Shown here: one piece after another, positions 1 to 6,665 of the stretch | Layout: every line of letters begins with the position of its first letter | Position numbering within the stretch: position 1 is the stretch's first letter | From: Synergistaceae bacterium | Lineage (GTDB): Bacteria; Synergistota; Synergistia; Synergistales; Aminobacteriaceae | Direction: 5' to 3' | Assembly: GCA_012523155.1 (NCBI GenBank) | Contig: JAAYJB010000468.1 | Span: 1 to 13,617 of the forward strand | DNA length: 13,617 bases | The notes under the pieces: generated by a model | Seen by the model: the letters and a program-made list of their open reading frames with translations, nothing else | What the model was told of the DNA's origin: nothing | Databases searched by the model: none | Position numbers and translations under genes: made by a program

Positions 1-34
1 GGAAAATCGTGGACAGCGGAAAATCGTGGAAATT
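1..34. repeat. Two-copy 17-nt-period repeat at the window edge
   Basis: The 13-mer GGAAAATCGTGGA occurs at 1-13 and again at 18-30, giving a 17-nt period with diverged spacers (CAGC after the first copy, AATT after the second). Only two copies are visible because the window starts here, so the array may continue to the left. Short G/A-rich multiple repeats of this style occur at the ends of IS21-family elements. That link is an inference by resemblance, since no transposase is visible. Confidence 0.5.
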
Positions 35-261
35 ACGTATACTTTTTATCTTGCATCTTTCTGACCTGTAAAAAAATCCATGATAGAATCATTTCTGTCT
101 AAATAAAAGGAACTGTCGGAGATACAGGCAAAAGATGAACCGCTTTCCGGTCCGGCATCCCGAAAACGGGATTTTCCCGGCTTTGTTCCGGGCATGACAG
201 GGCAGTGCCTTTTTCGAATAACAGTGAATAGAAACGATACAACCTGCGAGGAGGCTCCTCC
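35..261. other. Gene-free leader upstream of the L,D-transpeptidase
   Basis: No convincing gene is present. The stretch holds a possible plus-strand promoter (61-89) and two adjacent small dyads. The first is ATCCCG-AAAA-CGGGAT at 157-172, followed by three more T. The second is CCCGG-CTTTGTT-CCGGG at 176-192. The first could act as a weak terminator for something entering from the left. Both would lie in the leader RNA if the 61-89 promoter is used. Long minus-strand frames through this stretch are antisense shadows of the gene that follows. Confidence 0.4.
61..89 (+). promoter_or_regulatory. Candidate sigma70-type promoter for the L,D-transpeptidase unit
   Basis: CTGACC at 61-66 (4 of 6 matches to TTGACA) and TAGAAT at 84-89 (5 of 6 matches to TATAAT) are separated by 17 nt. 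This is the best-looking pair upstream of the gene at 262. It would give a leader of about 165 nt. The match is moderate and AT-rich sequence can produce it by chance. Confidence 0.3.
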
Positions 262-942
262 ATGTTTTACCACAAAAGAGAATTTCCCGAATGGGCAAAA
301 TGGGCAGGTCTTGCCCTGTTGCTGATTGCCGCGTTCGCAGCGGGTTACGGTGGCTATTCGCTGTACCTGGACATGCGGACTCCCGGCCCGGAAGAATCTG
401 CAGTTCAGCCGCCCTCTGAAATAGTTCCGGTATCCCCGGTCCGTCCTGAAACGGAGGGACCAAAGGCGGGTGAATGGCCTGAAAAACAGGAGGAACCGGT
501 TCCTCCGCCTGTTCCTGAAAGGATAAGAGGCAATCAGCCATGGCTTCACGTGGTCAAAGGATCGTACCGCATGTATTATTACCGTGGCGACAGGCTTGAG
601 CGGACCTACAGGGTGGCAGTGGGGGCAAACGGAGGCCAGAAGCGGCGTGTGGGCGACAGCAGAACGCCTACAGGCAGCTTTACCGTGCAGCAGGTCCAGA
701 ACTCAAGCAGGTGGACCTATGACTTCGGTGATGGAAGGGGACAGACCCCGGGAGCCTACGGGCCATGGTTTATCCGGCTCCAAACGCCTGGATGGTCGGG
801 CATAGGCATCCATGGGACCCATGATCCGGACTCTATCGGCAGAATGGTTACCCAGGGCTGTATCCGCATGAAAAATTCCGACCTTCAGGATCTGAAGAAA
901 AAAGTATTTGTCGGCATGAAAGTTGTAATAACTGAAAACTAG
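262..942 (+). CDS. Membrane-anchored L,D-transpeptidase (YkuD domain)
   Basis: Predicted 226-residue enzyme that cross-links or remodels peptidoglycan by L,D-transpeptidation on the outer face of the inner membrane. Residues 15-36 form one hydrophobic segment with a short basic N-terminus, a signal anchor. Residues 41-88 are a Pro/Glu-rich spacer. The YkuD catalytic domain fills about 94-224. Its signature is clear: HGTH at 184-187, then TQGCIRM with the nucleophile Cys200, and Arg202 following. The family motif has S/T-x-G-C-[IV]-R, which this matches. There is no LysM or PG-binding domain, so it is a minimal form. The ATG at 262 was chosen because GAGGAGG at 248-254 lies 7 nt upstream. The downstream hydrolase gene begins 10 nt after the stop, so they are probably co-transcribed. 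The exact cross-link type or Braun-lipoprotein role cannot be told from sequence. Confidence 0.9.
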   Translation: MFYHKREFPEWAKWAGLALLLIAAFAAGYGGYSLYLDMRTPGPEESAVQPPSEIVPVSPVRPETEGPKAGEWPEKQEEPVPPPVPERIRGNQPWLHVVKGSYRMYYYRGDRLERTYRVAVGANGGQKRRVGDSRTPTGSFTVQQVQNSSRWTYDFGDGRGQTPGAYGPWFIRLQTPGWSGIGIHGTHDPDSIGRMVTQGCIRMKNSDLQDLKKKVFVGMKVVITEN

Positions 943-952
943 GAGAGATACG

Positions 953-1852
953 ATGAAATATGTAAATATCGATTTGCCGGTGAAAAAACGGGGATTCCGC
1001 CGCTTCATTTCCTCCTGGCTCGTGAGGGATGAAGAAAAGGACAGGACATACCTTGTAGATACAGGGCCTGCATCGACATGGCCGATCGTACAAAACGCCG
1101 TTGAAATCCATGGAGGAGGGCGTGTAGACGCAGTGCTTCTCACCCATGTTCACCTTGATCATGCTGGAGGCGCAGGACTAGCGGTAAACGAATACGGTGC
1201 GCGAATTGCCGCAGCCCCAAGGGGCGTACCCCATTTGCTCGAACCTTCAGCGCTCTGGAAGGGGAGTGTTGACACTCTCGGAGAGACGGCCTTTCTTTAC
1301 GGGGAACCGGTTCCCGTTCCAGGGGAATCTCTTTTCGCACCGGGAGTATTGCCTGAAGGTTTCTCTTCCATTGATACTCCGGGGCACGCCTCGCACCACC
1401 AGTCATTCATCCTGGACGAAGGAAATGGCGAAAAAGTTCTTTTCGCAGGAGAGGCAGCCGGTATTTTCCTTGAAGGAGAGGAGCCCTTTCCCTACCTGAG
1501 GCCTGCAACTCCACCCCGTTTTTTCCCGGACGTTACACTGAATTCAATTGAACGGCTCATGAAGGCAGGCTGCACAAGGATCTGCTATTCCCATTTCGGT
1601 GCTGCAGACGGGGCGAAAGATATGCTTCGCCTTGCGAAGGATCAGATTTTGTTCTGGAAGGATGTAGTGATTGCCCTTTTCAGAAAGGGAGTATCACCTG
1701 CGGATGAAGAAACTATTTTCCTGGAGCTTCTTGAACGGGATCCTTTTCTCGCGGCATGGCGGAACCTGGAGCCTGACATCAGGGACCGGGAACGGGAATT
1801 CATCGGAAACAGCATAAGGGGATTCTGCGGAGCGTTCAGGGCTGAAAAATGA
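953..1852 (+). CDS. Metallo-beta-lactamase-fold hydrolase
   Basis: A 299-residue soluble MBL-fold protein with no signal peptide. The metal site is visible: HVHLDH at 65-70 (HxHxDH), His145 in TPGHASHH and His214 in YSHFG. The position that normally carries the bridging Asp appears to be Glu167 (FAGEAA). Residues after about 220 form a helical C-terminal extension found in several members of the superfamily. These enzymes hydrolyse thioesters, lactones, phosphodiesters or related bonds, and the substrate cannot be assigned here. The start is supported by AGGAG at 941-945, which overlaps the stop codon of the L,D-transpeptidase gene, so translation may be coupled. Transcription ends at the strong hairpin just after the stop. 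A link to cell-wall metabolism is suggested only by the shared operon. Confidence 0.85.
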   Translation: MKYVNIDLPVKKRGFRRFISSWLVRDEEKDRTYLVDTGPASTWPIVQNAVEIHGGGRVDAVLLTHVHLDHAGGAGLAVNEYGARIAAAPRGVPHLLEPSALWKGSVDTLGETAFLYGEPVPVPGESLFAPGVLPEGFSSIDTPGHASHHQSFILDEGNGEKVLFAGEAAGIFLEGEEPFPYLRPATPPRFFPDVTLNSIERLMKAGCTRICYSHFGAADGAKDMLRLAKDQILFWKDVVIALFRKGVSPADEETIFLELLERDPFLAAWRNLEPDIRDREREFIGNSIRGFCGAFRAEK

Positions 1853-1860
1853 CGGTTGAC

Positions 1861-1894
1861 AAAACAAATGGAGCCGTATGGCTCCATTTGTTTT
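1861..1894. terminator. Bidirectional intrinsic terminator
   Basis: A perfect 15-bp inverted repeat (1861-1875 and 1880-1894) encloses the 4-nt loop GTAT. The GC-rich core GGAGCC/GGCTCC is flanked by AAAACAAAT on the left and ATTTGTTTT on the right, giving T-rich tails on both strands. It starts 8 nt after the stop of the plus-strand hydrolase gene and lies 52 nt beyond the end of the minus-strand gene 1947-2714. It can therefore end transcription from both sides. Confidence 0.85.
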
Positions 1895-1946
1895 CGAGCA
1901 TCTTAAATTTTTTTCGGGTCTTCTTTCTTTTTTCAACAGATCCCTT

Positions 1947-2714
1947 TTATTTCTTCCCGGAGTACCTGTATACGATCCCTTCGAATGATTCAGGAAGAAC
2001 CCTGCTCGATATGGCAAGACTATTTTCGTCGTAGGATATGGAATGCAGCCTGAGGGGAAAAACGAACTTTCCCAGGTCCAGGAGCGGCTGAATTTCACGA
2101 ACTGCTTTGTCAGTTATGAATTGGGGCACGTCGACACGGTTGACCTTCAGCGTGTAGTCATCAAGCCAGACTTCCTTCCTGTCGACTATCTTAAACTTGC
2201 TGAAGATCTCGATGAGTATATCAAGGCGGAACAGCACGGTCACAAGGTAGTTCCCCCTGGCATAAATCCCTTCCGGACGCATATCCACCTGCAGGTCATG
2301 CCAGTGGTCGTCGTCGCCGAATTCTTTCGACAGCAGATTATTATTCAGATCTTTCTCGAGGATCCTGGCAAGGGCATGAACGTTGAGTATTTCCTTTGCA
2401 TCCAATCCTTCCCGATCCCATTCCTCGGGAGCGTTCATCTGTACCCCCATTGCCCGAAGCGTAAGGGAGTCGATTCGTACGCCCCCTATGGAGCATCCGC
2501 TGATATCGAGGAAAATGTCCCGGACATATCCTTTTTCATTGGGCTCCTCATCGATGATCATTGTAATTTCTTCCGGTGAGAATTCCTTTACAAAGTGATC
2601 CAGGAGTTTTTTGCCCCGTGTTTCCGCCCATAAAGGCGAAGCTGCAGAAAAAATAAAGAGGAGCAGAATCGCAGCCGGTACAAATACCCAGGTAATATAT
2701 TTTTTTACGTACAT
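1947..2714 (-). CDS. Exported DUF2993-like (LmeA-type) protein
   Basis: A 255-residue protein with a typical Sec signal peptide: basic start, hydrophobic residues about 9-25, and a likely cleavage after SPLWA (Ala30-Glu31). There is no lipobox Cys. The mature part alternates short amphipathic strands with charged turns, and its overall pattern resembles DUF2993/LmeA-family phospholipid-binding proteins. The best stretches are around 78-115 (GGVRIDSLTLRAMGVQMN and the helix after it) and 182-235. The family assignment is from memory of the pattern and is not certain. Start: ATG with GGGAGG 7 nt upstream. It follows the ABC-F gene by 30 nt on the same strand, so the two are probably co-transcribed, although one acts on ribosomes and this one acts in the envelope. 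The role is unknown. Confidence 0.6.
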   Translation of the reverse strand: MYVKKYITWVFVPAAILLLFIFSAASPLWAETRGKKLLDHFVKEFSPEEITMIIDEEPNEKGYVRDIFLDISGCSIGGVRIDSLTLRAMGVQMNAPEEWDREGLDAKEILNVHALARILEKDLNNNLLSKEFGDDDHWHDLQVDMRPEGIYARGNYLVTVLFRLDILIEIFSKFKIVDRKEVWLDDYTLKVNRVDVPQFITDKAVREIQPLLDLGKFVFPLRLHSISYDENSLAISSRVLPESFEGIVYRYSGKK

Positions 2715-2744
2715 GGTCTTTCCTCCCTTTTCTGCTGCTGAAAT

Positions 2745-4682
2745 TCAGCCTGTTTTTTCGATCTCCTCGATCTCCGCCATCAGTTTTTCCCAGTCTGAGA
2801 GGAGCGTCTCCAACTTCTGCTCTGTTTCGCTTCTTTCAATAAGAATCTGCGTCACCTTCCCGGAGTCTGCAAGAAAAACAGGATCTGCAAGCAGGGCGTC
2901 CCTTTCAGACTGTTCTTTTTCCAGTTCTTCTATACCTCGCTCAATTGGTTCAAGCCTTTCGAGAACCTTTCTTTTTTTCCTGTAAAGCAGGTTCCGTTTT
3001 TCTGCTTCAGCTCTTTTCCTCTCCTTGACACCGTCTTCTTTAAAAGCCGGTGAAAGTTCCCTCTCTTCACTTCCCGAAGATGAAAGCCTTCGTTTTTCAA
3101 TAAATTCAGAGTAGTTGCCGGGGTAGTCGATAAGACTGCCCGATGCTATCTCCACTATACGGGTTGCGAGATTGTCGAGGAAGTACCTGTCGTGAGATAC
3201 GATGACCAGGGTTCCGTCGTACTCAAGAAGAGCTCTCTGGAAAAGGTCTTTTGTCTGCATATCCAAATGGTTTGTCGGTTCGTCAAGGATGAGGAAATTG
3301 GCATCCTCCATAAGGATTTTCAGAAGTGAAAGACGGGATTTTTCTCCGCCTGAGAGAACCTGGACAGGCTTGTAAATATCCTCGCCGCTGAAAAGAAAGG
3401 CCCCCAGGAGGTTCCTTTTTTCCTGTGCGGACCAGTCGTGCTTTCTGCCCGAAAGGCTTTCCCAGACTGTTCTCGAGTAATCAAGGTTGTCAGCAGTCTG
3501 CTGGGAATAAAACGCCGTTGTTACGTTGTACCCGAATTTCACTGAACCTCTGCTGAGAGACTCGGTTCCGCTGAGAATTCTCGAAAGAGTGGATTTGCCG
3601 GCACCATTTACCCCCACGAGAGCTATTTTCTCTCCACGCTGTATTTTCAGTGAAGCATTACTGAAAACAATTGTATCACCGTAGCTTTTTTTACCGTCTT
3701 CCATTATAAGTACGTCGAGTCCGCTCCGGCTACACGGCGGGAAATGGAAGGAAACCCTCCGAGTGTCCTCTTCCACTTCGATCCGGCTGATTTTTTCCAG
3801 GCGTTTTATCCTGCTCTGTACGGATGACGCCTTTGAGGCCTTGTACCTGAAACGTTCGATGAATTCTTCCATGCGGGCTATTTCTTCTTTTTGCACTTTC
3901 TGCTGTTTCTTGAGTTCCTCGATGCGTCTTTCCCTTTCCTCAAGGTATTTCGAGAAATTGCCCTGGTAGGCCGTTATTCTTCCTGATGAAAGATCAGCGA
4001 TAGAGGTACAAATTCTGTCGAGGAACAGACGGTCATGAGAAACGGCTACGATCGTGCCGCTGTAGGAGGAGAGCCATCCTTCAAGCCATTCCATGCTCTC
4101 CGTGTCAAGATGGTTCGTCGGCTCGTCAAGAAGCAGTACGTCGGGGACCGTCAGCAGGAGTGATGCAAGGTGGATGCGCATCTTCCAACCACCTGAGAAA
4201 ATACTGGTTCGTTTCTTCAGATCAAGAGGTGAAAACCCCAGGCCTGAAAGAATTTTGGCCGCGATAGCTTCAAAAGTATATCCATCAAGGGTCTCGTACT
4301 TTTTTGACAGGTTGTCGTGAAGAAGAAGTGCTTCCCTGTGGGCCGAGGAGTCCGGGGCATGTTGGGTAAGTTTTTCATTGCACCGTGAGATCGCCTGTTC
4401 AATGTCTGTGAGTCCTGCGGATTTCTTCAAAAACTCAAGGATCTCCATATCGGGCAGTTCCACTATGTCTTGCGGGAGATAGCCTATACTGAGCCTCCCG
4501 GGCATAAAGACAGAACCCGAATCCAGGGCGATTTCTCCCTTCAGTATTCGAAGCATGGTCGTCTTTCCGGCTCCGTTGTTTCCCACCAGTCCTACCCTGG
4601 CCTTCGGAAGGATGGTCCAGGATAAGCCGTTGAAAAGAAACCGTTCGCCGAACTGCAGTGTAATGTCAGAAATGCGGATCAC
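2745..4682 (-). CDS. ABC-F family ATPase (Uup/YheS-like)
   Basis: A 645-residue soluble protein with two ABC ATPase domains and no membrane segment. ABC-F proteins bind the ribosome and use ATP to resolve stalled or antibiotic-bound states. Domain 1: Walker A GNNGAGKT (34-41), signature FSGGWK (162-167), Walker B LLLDEP (183-188), His switch SHD (215-217). The interdomain linker, about 243-310, is a charged helical arm and corresponds to the tRNA-interaction motif. Domain 2: Walker A GVNGAGKS (357-364), signature LSGGEK (443-448), Walker B LILDEP (464-469), SHD (496-498). Residues 550-645 form a charged coiled-coil tail, as in Uup or YheS types. Both catalytic Glu residues are present. The start is GTG at 4682, chosen because the protein opens with the family-typical MIRISDITLQFG. 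The ribosome binding site is modest (AGGA or GGGGG). Housekeeping and antibiotic-protection members cannot be separated by eye. Confidence 0.93.
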   Translation of the reverse strand: MIRISDITLQFGERFLFNGLSWTILPKARVGLVGNNGAGKTTMLRILKGEIALDSGSVFMPGRLSIGYLPQDIVELPDMEILEFLKKSAGLTDIEQAISRCNEKLTQHAPDSSAHREALLLHDNLSKKYETLDGYTFEAIAAKILSGLGFSPLDLKKRTSIFSGGWKMRIHLASLLLTVPDVLLLDEPTNHLDTESMEWLEGWLSSYSGTIVAVSHDRLFLDRICTSIADLSSGRITAYQGNFSKYLEERERRIEELKKQQKVQKEEIARMEEFIERFRYKASKASSVQSRIKRLEKISRIEVEEDTRRVSFHFPPCSRSGLDVLIMEDGKKSYGDTIVFSNASLKIQRGEKIALVGVNGAGKSTLSRILSGTESLSRGSVKFGYNVTTAFYSQQTADNLDYSRTVWESLSGRKHDWSAQEKRNLLGAFLFSGEDIYKPVQVLSGGEKSRLSLLKILMEDANFLILDEPTNHLDMQTKDLFQRALLEYDGTLVIVSHDRYFLDNLATRIVEIASGSLIDYPGNYSEFIEKRRLSSSGSEERELSPAFKEDGVKERKRAEAEKRNLLYRKKRKVLERLEPIERGIEELEKEQSERDALLADPVFLADSGKVTQILIERSETEQKLETLLSDWEKLMAEIEEIEKTG

Positions 4683-4838
4683 GTAGTCCTGTACCCCCTT
4701 GCGTTTTATGACAACAGAAAGAATTATAATAGGAAAAGTGTATTGAAAAAAGGGGAAAAAAAGCTGTTCAATGGTATTATAAATTTTTATTCATACAATA
4801 AGATGTTTTTTACAGGTGGAAGGAGAATGTAGTACAGA
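4683..4838. promoter_or_regulatory. AT-rich divergent promoter region
   Basis: This 156-nt gap separates the minus-strand ABC-F gene from the plus-strand MFS gene. On the minus strand a perfect TATAAT lies at 4723-4728, about 40 nt upstream of the ABC-F start, without a good -35 element. On the plus strand TATAAA at 4778-4783 and TACAAT at 4794-4799 are possible -10 elements for the MFS gene, again with poor -35 matches. The region also has A-tracts around 4746-4762. Promoters in both directions are expected here, but the exact elements are uncertain. Confidence 0.45.
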
Positions 4839-6176
4839 ATGGAAATGATACCAGTCGTTGAAACAAGGGATAGAAAAGGGAAAGAACTTCGAAAAGTCCT
4901 CAGCTACCGGTGGGTAGTATGGGGCATCATGGTTTTTGCGTTTATGGTTGTTTTCTTCCACCGTTTCGCTGCCGCAGTGGTGAAGGATGATCTGACCGGG
5001 GATTTTGCCCTGAGCGCTGCTTCGTTCGGCACGATGGCCTCCATGTATTTCTATGCCTACATGATAATGCAGATACCCGTCGGGTTTCTGGCTGATTCCC
5101 TCGGGGCAAGAATTACTGTTTCTATTGGAATGTTTCTTGCAGGAGCCGGATCTATCCTCTTCGGGTTCGCCCCTACGGCTCTCTGGCTTTTCATCGGTCG
5201 CTTCCTGGTGGGTATAGGCGTTTCGACCGTTTTTGTCTCTATCATGAAAGTCCAGTCACAATGGTTTAGGGAACGTGAATTTGCGACCATATCGGGCGCG
5301 ACCACCCTGGTAGGTAATGCCGGGGGCATTATTTCCCAGGGACCCCTGGCATTTCTTATTTCGATCGTGTCATGGCGCCTGGGATTTCTCGGAATCGGTG
5401 TTTTCACCCTTTTTATTGCAGTTCTGTGTGCAATATATATAAGGAACCGCCCCCAGGATATGGGCCTGCCTCCGCTGAATGAACGGGAGATTGCTGTTGC
5501 TTCCACTCTTCCGGTTCAGTTTTCCCCCTGGGCAGGTTTAAAAGAGGTGCTTGCGGCAAAGGGAATATTATCGACCATGTCATTTTACCTGTTCAACCAG
5601 GCGGGTTTTTTCGCACTCGTAGGAACCTGGGGAATTCCCTGGCTGGTAAACGTTTACGCACTTTCTGTTCAGGATGCATCATCCTATTCGGTGTACCTCA
5701 TTCTTGGAATCATGACAGGGGGTTTCCTGACAGGGTGGGTATCAGACAGGCTTGGGAGAAGAAAAATACCGATGATCGCTTCCGCCTTATTGCATGTACT
5801 CCTTTGGGGTGTCATGGTTTTCTGGGGCAGCGGCAAACCGCCCCTTTCATTTATCAAGGTTCTTTTCTTTCTACTCGGCGTTTCAAATACCGCATTCGTC
5901 CTTGCCTGGTCAGTGGCAAAAGAATTGACACCGAGGAATTACACAGGCCTTGCGATTTCTGTCCTTAACGCAGCCGGTTTTCTTTCCATTGCCGTTCTTA
6001 CTTCTGTTTTCGGAGTGGTTCTTGATTTCTATAAAGCCCTCCCTGCCGCGGAAGCTTATCGAACAGCCTTTTCCCTGCCCCTTGCCTGCACAGCTCTGTC
6101 GTTTTTTTCAGCGTTGTTTGTTCCCGAGACTGGAGGAGGAAGAGCACATACAGCCAAGGCTGAGGAAACAGTTTAA
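4839..6176 (+). CDS. MFS family transporter
   Basis: A 445-residue inner-membrane protein with about 12 hydrophobic segments between residues 25 and 427. It is a major facilitator superfamily carrier. The conserved loop 2-3 motif is present as GFLADSLGARI (82-92), and its repeat in loop 8-9 as GWVSDRLGRRK (299-309), marking the two six-helix halves. The segment RFLVGIGVSTVF (121-132) fits the helix 4 motif, and NRPQDMGLPPL (203-213) is a common connector in organic-anion and sugar-phosphate type MFS members. The substrate cannot be assigned. The gene stands alone, divergent from the ABC-F gene. The ATG at 4839 is 13 nt from AGGAG (4821-4825), longer than usual. A better-placed in-frame ATG at 4827 is followed at once by TAG. 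No strong terminator follows the stop. Confidence 0.9.
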   Translation: MEMIPVVETRDRKGKELRKVLSYRWVVWGIMVFAFMVVFFHRFAAAVVKDDLTGDFALSAASFGTMASMYFYAYMIMQIPVGFLADSLGARITVSIGMFLAGAGSILFGFAPTALWLFIGRFLVGIGVSTVFVSIMKVQSQWFREREFATISGATTLVGNAGGIISQGPLAFLISIVSWRLGFLGIGVFTLFIAVLCAIYIRNRPQDMGLPPLNEREIAVASTLPVQFSPWAGLKEVLAAKGILSTMSFYLFNQAGFFALVGTWGIPWLVNVYALSVQDASSYSVYLILGIMTGGFLTGWVSDRLGRRKIPMIASALLHVLLWGVMVFWGSGKPPLSFIKVLFFLLGVSNTAFVLAWSVAKELTPRNYTGLAISVLNAAGFLSIAVLTSVFGVVLDFYKALPAAEAYRTAFSLPLACTALSFFSALFVPETGGGRAHTAKAEETV

Positions 6177-6283
6177 TTTCATCAAAATCAGTGCACCTGT
6201 TTTTTAATTTCCTTATGAAAAAAAGAATCAGGATAAGAAATCAAAATTTTTTTTGAAATATGGTCGATGAATTCAAAAAAACC

Positions 6284-6312
6284 TTGACATCAAGGAAAAA
6301 ATCCTTTATTGT
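6284..6312 (+). promoter_or_regulatory. Promoter of the cold-shock gene with overlapping dyads
   Basis: A perfect TTGACA (6284-6289) and TATTGT (6307-6312, 4 of 6) are separated by 17 nt. The predicted RNA start is near 6319. Two dyads overlap the elements: CCTTGA-CA-TCAAGG (6282-6295) covers the -35 box, and AAGGA-N5-TCCTT (6292-6306) fills the spacer up to the -10 box. They share the AAGG half site. This layout suits a repressor operator, although no regulator is identified. Confidence 0.65.
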
Positions 6313-6318
6313 TTGGTA

Positions 6319-6332
6319 GTGACTTCGGTCGC
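6319..6332 (+). promoter_or_regulatory. 5'-terminal cUUCGg hairpin in the cold-shock leader
   Basis: GTGAC (6319-6323) pairs with GTCGC (6328-6332), with one U-G pair, around a TTCG tetraloop closed by C-G. This is the exceptionally stable cUUCGg class. It would lie at the very 5' end of the RNA if transcription starts near 6319, about 48 nt before the start codon. Confidence 0.45.
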
Positions 6333-6366
6333 GAAATTTAATAAAGTTTTAGGAGGCTGTCTTTGG

Positions 6367-6567
6367 ATGAGTCAGGGAACAGTGAAGTGGTTTAACGACA
6401 GTAAGGGATACGGTTTTATTACTACGGACGAGGGTAAGGACGTATTCGTTCATTTCAGCGCTATCGCCGGGGATGGTTTCAAGACCCTTGCGGAAGGCCA
6501 GAAGGTTTCATTTGACGTCGTTGACGGCGAAAAAGGCCCTCAGGCAGCGAACGTTCACAAGGCGTAA
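6367..6567 (+). CDS. csp: Cold-shock protein (CspA family)
   Basis: A 66-residue single cold-shock domain, the usual length for the family. It binds single-stranded RNA and DNA and melts inhibitory RNA structure. Both nucleic-acid binding motifs are intact: RNP1 KGYGFI (13-18) and RNP2 VFVHF (26-30). The N-terminal GTVKWFN (4-10) is canonical. The start at 6367 follows AGGAGG (6351-6356) by 10 nt. Reading back to a TTG at 6313 would add residues unlike any Csp and would cover the promoter and ribosome binding site. It is a single-gene unit with its own promoter and terminator. It converges on the DEAD-box helicase gene, a functional partner in many bacteria. Whether it is actually cold-induced cannot be seen. 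Confidence 0.96.
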   Translation: MSQGTVKWFNDSKGYGFITTDEGKDVFVHFSAIAGDGFKTLAEGQKVSFDVVDGEKGPQAANVHKA

Positions 6568-6595
6568 TTTTATCCCTCGATACCTTATACTTGGG

Positions 6596-6633
6596 AAAAA
6601 AAGTGCCGGTTGATTTCAACCGGCACTTTTTTT
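6596..6633. terminator. Bidirectional terminator between csp and helicase genes
   Basis: A perfect 17-bp inverted repeat (6596-6612 and 6617-6633) has a 4-nt loop. The core GTGCCGGTTG/CAACCGGCAC is flanked by seven A on the left and seven T on the right, so it reads as an intrinsic terminator on either strand. It lies 29 nt after the csp stop and 33 nt beyond the end of the minus-strand helicase gene. Confidence 0.92.
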
Positions 6634-6665
6634 ATCTTCTCTTTGGCTGCTTAAAGGAAATCGGG

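Noticed and set aside
46..549. Minus-strand open frames across the L,D-transpeptidase gene and its leader
   Set aside because: They are antisense to a gene with a clear catalytic motif, rich in Arg, Ser and Phe, and have no recognisable domain.
2043..2579. 178-codon plus-strand frame
   Set aside because: Antisense to the DUF2993-like gene, which has a signal peptide and a good ribosome binding site. The plus-strand frame shows no domain.
5057..5506. 149-codon minus-strand frame
   Set aside because: Antisense to the MFS gene and explained by its hydrophobic codon pattern.
6241..6256. TCAAAA-TTTT-TTTTGA dyad after the MFS gene as a terminator
   Set aside because: The stem is entirely A/T apart from one pair, too weak to count as an intrinsic terminator.
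6313..6366. Longer csp reading from a TTG at 6313
   Set aside because: It would cover the predicted RNA start and the AGGAGG site. The standard Csp N-terminus begins at ATG 6367.
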